Shown: positions 58,734 to 64,000 of the stretch, piece by piece
How the letters are laid out: each line of letters opens with the position of its first letter
Numbering within the stretch: position 1 is the stretch's first letter
DNA from: JAKZRT01 sp965247915
Lineage (GTDB): Bacteria; Pseudomonadota; Alphaproteobacteria; Rhodobacterales; Rhodobacteraceae
DNA: 64,000 bases
NCBI GenBank assembly: GCA_965247915.1
Contig: OZ252048.1
Location: 2,604,001 to 2,668,000, forward strand
Direction of reading: 5' to 3'
Position numbers and translations under genes: made by a program
Notes under the pieces: model-generated
The model's database searches: none
Seen by the model: the letters and a program-made list of their open reading frames with translations, nothing else
What the model was told of the DNA's origin: nothing

Positions 58734-61427
58734 CTAGGCGTGTTCGGGCACCAAAATCTCGCGTTTGCCGACGTGATTGGCGGTCGATACCAGCCCCGCA
58801 TCCTCCATCGCCTCAACCAACCGGGCGGCTTTGTTATAGCCGATGGCCAGCTTGCGCTGGATGTACGAGGTCGAGCATTTGCGGTCGGTGATAACGATCT
58901 GCACCGCAGAATCGTAAAGCGCGTCTTCGCCGTCGGAATTGCCGCCCAGTCCCAGAACCAGATCGATATCGCTTTCGCGGTTGTTTTCCGGGCCGTCCAC
59001 AACGCCGCCCACATAATCAGGCGGGCCGTAGGCCTTGAGATAGGTCACCACCTCTTCAACCTCTTCATCGCTGACAAAAGGCCCGTGCACGCGGGTGATC
59101 TTGGCCCCGCCCGCCATGTAAAGCATGTCGCCCATACCCAGCAGTTGCTCGGCCCCCTGTTCGCCCAGAATGGTGCGGCTGTCGATCTTGCCGGTCACGT
59201 GGAACGATATCCGGGTCGGAAAGTTGGCCTTGATGGTGCCGGTAATCACATCGACCGAAGGCCTTTGCGTGGCCATGATAAGGTGAATGCCGCTGGCCCG
59301 CGCCATCTGCGCCAGCCGTTGGATGCAAGCCTCGATCTCTTTGCCCGCGACCATCATCAGGTCGGCCATCTCGTCCACGACAACCACGATATAGGGCAGT
59401 TTTTCGGGCCCGAATTCCTCGGTCTCAAACACCGGTTCGCCGGTCTCGTCGTCAAAGCCCGTTTGAACCGCGCGGCTGAACATCTCGTCGCGCGCCAGCG
59501 CGTCGCGCACCCGGCTGTTGAACCCCTCGATGTTGCGCACGCCCATCTTGGACATTATGCGATAGCGTTCTTCCATCTCGCCGACGACCCATTTCAGCGC
59601 CACAACCGCCTTTCTCGGGTCGGTCACCACCGGCGACAAAAGATGCGGGATGCCGTCATAGACGGAAAGTTCCAGCATCTTGGGGTCGATCATAATCATG
59701 CGGCATTCGTCTGGGGTTAGCTTGTAGAGAAGGCTCAGGATCATCGTGTTGATCGCCACCGATTTGCCCGATCCGGTGGTGCCCGCGATCAGCAGGTGGG
59801 GCATTTTCGACAGGTTCGCGACCACCGGCTGGCCGCCGATGTCCTTGCCCAGCGCCAACGGCAGGCGTTGGTTGCCGTCGCCAAAATCGCGGTGGCCGAG
59901 AATCTCGCGCAGCACGACCTTTTCGCGGAATTCATTGGGCAGCTCGATCCCGATAACCGACCGTCCCGGCAGGGTCGAGACCCGCGCCGACAGCGCCGAC
60001 ATTGACCGCGCGATGTCATCGCTGAGACCGATGACCCGGCTGGCTTTCAGGCCGGGCGCGGGTTCCAGCTCGTACATGGTCACAACCGGACCGGGCCGCA
60101 CCGACACGATGTCGCCGCGCACGCCGTAATCATCGAGCACCGCTTCCAGCATCCGCGCGTTTTCTTCCAGCGCCTCGTCGCTCAGCACATGGCGTTGGAC
60201 GTTCGAGGGGCTGGTCAGCAGCGACAGCGGCGGCAATTCGTAGCCTTCGGAGGTGTCAAAAAGCCCCGGCTGGGCCTCGGATTTCGCGCGCCGCGAGGGG
60301 GTCGCGCGCTTGGCCGCCGGCTGCACCAGCGGGCGGGCGGCAGGCTCGGCCACCGGACCCGGCTGGATGCTGGTGGGAAGGCGGCCTTCGTCGGTCTGGC
60401 CAGCGGGTTCGGCCAGCGGTGCGGCCCGCATTACCGGTGGTTCGCGGCGTCCCGACCCAGCATTGGCGCTCAGCACCGGCGTCGGGTGGCCCCGCGATTT
60501 GATCACGCTGGCGATGCGTTCGCGGATACGTTCGTCTGTTGGTGCGCCCGCGGCTGCGTTGGTCGCGGCCGACGGAGCCCCAGCAACTTCCGTCGGCGCC
60601 GCGCGGCGCACCATTCCCGGTACTTTACCCAAAAGCCCGCTAGGTGTACGGACGGGCGCAGGCCGTTCCACCGGGAATGCCATGAATTCGGGAATTTCGG
60701 TCTTGGGTTCGCCAATCGCGGCATCGCCGCGGGCGGTCCAGGCTGACCACAGCGCGCGCAGGGCAATTGCCAGCCCCCGAACCGCCATGCCAAGCGTCGC
60801 TGCAACCGACACATAAGCGACCACAAGACCCAAAAGCAAAAACCGCAGGCCGGTCTTTAGCTCGGGGCGCGTGAAACCCAGAGCAAAAGCGCCCAGCCAC
60901 AGCGCGCCAAGCCCGAACAGCCCTGACATGAGCTTGAGCCCCAGACCGGCGCTGACCGGTGCGACGCCCAGAACCGCGCCCAGAACCGTGTCGCCCAACA
61001 GACCGCCAAGACCAAAACTGTGACCCCAGCCGTCGTAGGGCACCAGGGTCGAGGCATAAACCGCAATCACCGCCACCCCGATCGGCGCGAAAATCAGGCG
61101 GCTGATCGCCCGCTCGGAACCGTGATGCATCATCAGGCGCGCACCCCAGACCCCGAGCACGAATGCCACGCTCCATGATCCAAGCCCGAGGATGATATAA
61201 AGCGGCGAGGCCACCGCGGCGCCTAACTGACCCAGCCCGTTTTGCACCGGTTGATCGGTTGCCGACAGCCAGCTGGGGTCGGTCGGCGAATAGGTCGCCA
61301 GCAAAATAGCCGCCAACCCGGCCAGCGCGATCAGGATCATTCCGATCATTTCCTTGCCGCGCCGCTCGAGCAAAGCCTGAGTGTCTGCGTCGAAAAGTGG
61401 ATCACGCTGCCTGACTTGATACGCCAT
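58734..61427 (-). CDS. ftsK: DNA translocase FtsK
   Basis: An 897-aa septal DNA pump. About four N-terminal membrane helices (to about residue 200), an Ala/Pro-rich linker, then the motor: Walker A IAGTTGSGKSVAIN, Walker B VVVDEMADLMMV and RPSVDVITGTIKANFPTRISF. The C-terminal gamma winged helix is CSTSYIQRKLAIGYNKAARLVEAMEDAGLVS. It moves chromosome ends and activates XerCD at dif. Starts 12 bp after the aminotransferase gene. Confidence 0.96.
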   Translation of the reverse strand: MAYQVRQRDPLFDADTQALLERRGKEMIGMILIALAGLAAILLATYSPTDPSWLSATDQPVQNGLGQLGAAVASPLYIILGLGSWSVAFVLGVWGARLMMHHGSERAISRLIFAPIGVAVIAVYASTLVPYDGWGHSFGLGGLLGDTVLGAVLGVAPVSAGLGLKLMSGLFGLGALWLGAFALGFTRPELKTGLRFLLLGLVVAYVSVAATLGMAVRGLAIALRALWSAWTARGDAAIGEPKTEIPEFMAFPVERPAPVRTPSGLLGKVPGMVRRAAPTEVAGAPSAATNAAAGAPTDERIRERIASVIKSRGHPTPVLSANAGSGRREPPVMRAAPLAEPAGQTDEGRLPTSIQPGPVAEPAARPLVQPAAKRATPSRRAKSEAQPGLFDTSEGYELPPLSLLTSPSNVQRHVLSDEALEENARMLEAVLDDYGVRGDIVSVRPGPVVTMYELEPAPGLKASRVIGLSDDIARSMSALSARVSTLPGRSVIGIELPNEFREKVVLREILGHRDFGDGNQRLPLALGKDIGGQPVVANLSKMPHLLIAGTTGSGKSVAINTMILSLLYKLTPDECRMIMIDPKMLELSVYDGIPHLLSPVVTDPRKAVVALKWVVGEMEERYRIMSKMGVRNIEGFNSRVRDALARDEMFSRAVQTGFDDETGEPVFETEEFGPEKLPYIVVVVDEMADLMMVAGKEIEACIQRLAQMARASGIHLIMATQRPSVDVITGTIKANFPTRISFHVTGKIDSRTILGEQGAEQLLGMGDMLYMAGGAKITRVHGPFVSDEEVEEVVTYLKAYGPPDYVGGVVDGPENNRESDIDLVLGLGGNSDGEDALYDSAVQIVITDRKCSTSYIQRKLAIGYNKAARLVEAMEDAGLVSTANHVGKREILVPEHA

Positions 61428-61439
61428 ATTTCTTGCCTC

Positions 61440-62621
61440 TTATTCGTAAATGCTCGCGCGCAGCTTTTTCAGCCCGCATTCCAGTTCGTCCGCCGTGGCC
61501 ACCATGGCCACCCGGATGTATCCCGCCCCGGGGTTCGCCCCGTCCACGGTCTGCGCCAGATATGCGCCGGGCAGCACCCGCACCCCGGTTTCGCGCCAAA
61601 TTTTCAGCGCCGCCGCCGCGCCATCATCGACCGGTAACCACAGGAAAAACCCGCCCTCGGGGCCGGCGTATCCCGGCACGCCCGCAAATATCTGATCGGC
61701 CAGCCCATATTTCGCCTGATAAAGCGCGCGGTTTTCGGCCACATGCGCCTCGTCGGCCCAAACCCGTTCTGCCGCGCGTTGCAATGGCAGCGGCAGCGGC
61801 GCCCCCGCATAGGCGCGCAGCAATTTCATCTGGCGCAACGCCTCCGGCCCGCCCGCGACAAACCCCGATCTGAGACCGGGCAGGTTCGACCGCTTGGACA
61901 GCGAATGAAATGCCAGCGCGCGTTCGGGGTCGGCGCCCTGCGCCGCCGCAACCTGCAACACGCCAGCGGGCGGCGTATCGCGGTAAATCTCGGAATAGCA
62001 CTCATCGGCGAAAACCCGGAAATCGTGCTTTTCGGCCAGTGCCAGAAGCTCGGCCCAGTATTCCGAATTGGCCACCGCGCCCTGCGGATTAGATGGCGAA
62101 CACAGAAAGGCAATCGCCGTTCGGTCTAGAATTTCACCGGCAAGGCCCGCGTAATCGGGCAGAAACCCGGTCTCGGCGGTGGCTGGCACGAACACCGGTT
62201 CGGCCCCGATGGTCAGCGCCGCCACCATATAGACCTGATAAAACGGATTGGGGATCAGCACCACCGGCTTGCGCCCGGCCTTCAATTCGGGGCAGAGCGC
62301 CACAACCGCAGAAAACAGCCCCTCGCGCATGCCGTTCAGCGCCATGATCTGGGTCGCCGGGTTCAACGCGGCCCCGTACCGCCGTTTGACCCAGGCCGCT
62401 TGCGCCGCCTGCAACTCGGGCGTTCCGTCATTGGGCGGGTAGCGGTTGAACCCATCGGCATTGGCGGCAATCGCGTCCATCACCATCGGCGGGAACGGGT
62501 GGCGGGGTTCACCGATGCTCATAGGCACAACATCGCCCCCCGGCGGATCGCCGTCGAGAAGCGCCCGCAGACGCGGGAATGCATATTCTGGCAGGTTCGA
62601 AAACCGCTCCGGTGAAACCAT
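61440..62621 (-). CDS. Class I/II PLP aminotransferase (DapC-like)
   Basis: A 393-aa fold-type I aminotransferase: SIGEPRHPFPPMVMDAIAAN, NGMREGLFSA, CSPSNPQGAVA, the PLP Asp in FRVFADECYSEIY and the Schiff-base lysine in FHSLSKRSNLPGLRSGF. It resembles succinyldiaminopimelate aminotransferases of Rhodobacterales, which would place it in lysine and peptidoglycan synthesis. Substrate not provable from sequence. Confidence 0.88.
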   Translation of the reverse strand: MVSPERFSNLPEYAFPRLRALLDGDPPGGDVVPMSIGEPRHPFPPMVMDAIAANADGFNRYPPNDGTPELQAAQAAWVKRRYGAALNPATQIMALNGMREGLFSAVVALCPELKAGRKPVVLIPNPFYQVYMVAALTIGAEPVFVPATAETGFLPDYAGLAGEILDRTAIAFLCSPSNPQGAVANSEYWAELLALAEKHDFRVFADECYSEIYRDTPPAGVLQVAAAQGADPERALAFHSLSKRSNLPGLRSGFVAGGPEALRQMKLLRAYAGAPLPLPLQRAAERVWADEAHVAENRALYQAKYGLADQIFAGVPGYAGPEGGFFLWLPVDDGAAAALKIWRETGVRVLPGAYLAQTVDGANPGAGYIRVAMVATADELECGLKKLRASIYE

Positions 62622-62736
62622 TACTACCTCGGTTCGGGGTCGTTTCGCCCCGTTCGGACCAAAGCTAATCGCCCTTCGCGTCCGGGTCCAGAAAAACCCG
62701 GGGGCCAGTCAGGGATCAGCGGTGCGATTGTGGCTT

Positions 62737-63999
62737 TTAGGCCAGCGCCCTCTCAATCGCGGCGCCCACACGCAGCAAACGCGCTTCGTCTCGGGGTGGG
62801 GCCATGACCATCAGCCCGGTCGAAGGCACGCCCGTGGGCAGACTGAGCGCGCAAAGACCCAACAAGTTGCCGATCCGGGTATTGCGCAGCGCCAAAAGGT
62901 TTTCGCCCACGTAATACTCGTGATCGCCAAGCAACCGCGCCGCGTCGGGTGGCAGAATTGCTGCAGTCGGCGCAAGCACCGCGTCATAGCCGGCTGTGGC
63001 CAGCAAATATCCTTTGCGAAGCGTCTTCAGCCGCGCCCAGGCCGCGACAAAGTCGCTGGCCAGAATGTCGGCACCACCCCGAAACCGCTCCAGAACCTCG
63101 GGAAACATCAGCTGCGGCGCAGCCTCAATAACATCCTTCCACATCCCATAGGCTTCGGACGGGAACACCAGCGCGGTCAGCGCCAGCGCCTCGGCCACTT
63201 CGCCAACCGGCCCTTCGATCACGTCGCCGCCAGCCGCGCGAATCACCGCAATGGCGGCCTCGAACCCCTGGCGCGGCGCATCGCGCAGACCGTCCAGCAT
63301 GGCGGTGGTCAGCACCAGAAACCGCCGGCCCGACAGGTCGGCACCGCTCAAATCCGGCGCGGCCCCGCCGCCCAGAGCCGCCAGCAACAGCGCCGCGTCT
63401 TCGACCGACCGGCACAGCGGGCCAACCGTATCGAAACTGGGGCACAGCGGCACGACCCCCTCAAGCGACAGCAAACCAGATGTGGTTTTCAGCCCTACCA
63501 GATCGTTCCAGGCCGCCGGAATGCGCACCGACCCGCCGGTGTCCGACCCGATCCCGGCTGCGGCCAGCCCGAAGGCCACCGACGCTGCAGCCCCCGACGA
63601 CGAACCGCCCGGCGCCGCCTTTGCATCGTTCACACAAGGCGGGGTTTGGGTGATCGGGTTCAGGCCCAGGCCCGAAAACGCCAGCGCGGACGTATGCGTC
63701 TTGCCCAGACAGACCAGTCCCGCCGCCGTAGCATGCCCGACCGCGCGCGCATCGCGCCCGGGCATCCGGCCTTGCAAAAGCGCGGTTCCCGCCTCGCACT
63801 TCGTGCCGGCCGTGTCAAAAAGGTCTTTCCACGATATCGGCACACCATCGAGCGGCCCCAACAGCATGCCCCGGGCCGCCCGGTCGCGGGCCGCTTTGGC
63901 TTCAGCGCGGGCGCGGTCGGGCGTCGTGCGGGCATAAATTCGCGGGCTCAGGTCATGACCGTCGATCGCGTCCAGATAGGTCTCGGTCAGATCGACAGG
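62737..63999 (-). CDS. Amidase signature-family protein, 5' end outside the window
   Basis: At least 421 residues; the start lies beyond the edge. The catalytic Ser-Ser-Lys triad is visible: Lys in PISWKDLFDTAG, the cis-Ser in GGSSSGAAASVAFGLA and the nucleophile region in GSDTGGSVRIPAAW. Family members hydrolyse varied amides; a GatA role is unlikely because the protein is short and not next to gatB or gatC here. Upstream of the aminotransferase on the same strand. Confidence 0.9.
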   Translation of the reverse strand, partial: PVDLTETYLDAIDGHDLSPRIYARTTPDRARAEAKAARDRAARGMLLGPLDGVPISWKDLFDTAGTKCEAGTALLQGRMPGRDARAVGHATAAGLVCLGKTHTSALAFSGLGLNPITQTPPCVNDAKAAPGGSSSGAAASVAFGLAAAGIGSDTGGSVRIPAAWNDLVGLKTTSGLLSLEGVVPLCPSFDTVGPLCRSVEDAALLLAALGGGAAPDLSGADLSGRRFLVLTTAMLDGLRDAPRQGFEAAIAVIRAAGGDVIEGPVGEVAEALALTALVFPSEAYGMWKDVIEAAPQLMFPEVLERFRGGADILASDFVAAWARLKTLRKGYLLATAGYDAVLAPTAAILPPDAARLLGDHEYYVGENLLALRNTRIGNLLGLCALSLPTGVPSTGLMVMAPPRDEARLLRVGAAIERALA

Positions 64000-64000
64000 G

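Noticed and set aside
1..64000. CRISPR arrays, rRNA and tRNA genes
   Set aside because: No regularly spaced short repeats were seen. A GTTCGAATTC near 4624 looks like a T-loop but lacks the rest of a cloverleaf.

Overview
The window looks like part of the chromosome of an alphaproteobacterium of the Rhodobacterales (Roseobacter/Rhodobacteraceae type). The grounds are high GC content, alphaproteobacterial families (TrcR/DUF1013, COQ9 beside rpsU, DUF1244), and gene orders ybaB-recR, rpmI-rplT and aminotransferase-ftsK-lolA. No rRNA, tRNA or CRISPR array was seen. Assignments come from reading the sequence; no database search was run.

Layout. 1-17 kb is mostly core: ybaB end, GFA protein, recR, a decayed hydratase, trcR, quinone oxidoreductase, COQ9, rpsU, a RhlE-type helicase, a four-gene minus-strand run ending with a SixA-like phosphatase, argB, an ArsR/SRPBCC/YciI trio, rplT-rpmI-pykA, a frameshifted N-formylglutamate amidohydrolase, DUF1244, tag and rnr. 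17-28.4 kb is a reductive pyrimidine-catabolism and uptake locus: a RutR-like repressor with a 16-bp palindrome, N-carbamoyl-beta-alanine amidohydrolase, dihydropyrimidinase, a PLP decarboxylase and an ABC importer. It is split by a small two-gene insert (coiled-coil protein plus nuclease-like protein) and by an IS1380-family element. 28.6-35.4 kb is pnp followed by a scrambled surface-polysaccharide region: a 5'-truncated RgpF gene, an inverted and a direct copy of pnp pieces, a family 25 glycosyltransferase split by an IS630-family element, and a frameshifted polysaccharide pyruvyl transferase.

36-46.8 kb is a long minus-strand, tightly overlapping set that suggests methylated-amine (glycine betaine, dimethylglycine, sarcosine) and one-carbon metabolism: two 814-aa dimethylglycine/sarcosine dehydrogenase-like flavoproteins, a homocysteine S-methyltransferase, a zinc-type dehydrogenase, a flavin-binding pyridoxamine-oxidase-fold protein, three GFA proteins, a LysE exporter and an XRE-cupin regulator. 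47-54 kb holds a second LysE exporter, an EEP phosphatase, free Met-R-sulfoxide reductase, a thiolase, a STAS/HATPase partner-switching pair, a gamma-glutamyltransferase-like enzyme, HspQ and a lytic transglycosylase lipoprotein. 54.6-57.8 kb is a TetR repressor with its own operator-promoter and a CPBP protease gene broken by a stop codon and an IS1182-family element. 58-64 kb returns to core genes: lolA, ftsK, an aminotransferase and an amidase that runs off the edge.

Two themes stand out. About eight genes are broken by frameshifts, stops, truncation or IS elements. Two inserts (in the pyrimidine operon and after pnp) are bounded by second copies of the 3' end of the preceding gene, and the copies differ mostly at synonymous positions. 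That pattern fits recombination with DNA from a related strain better than recent local duplication.
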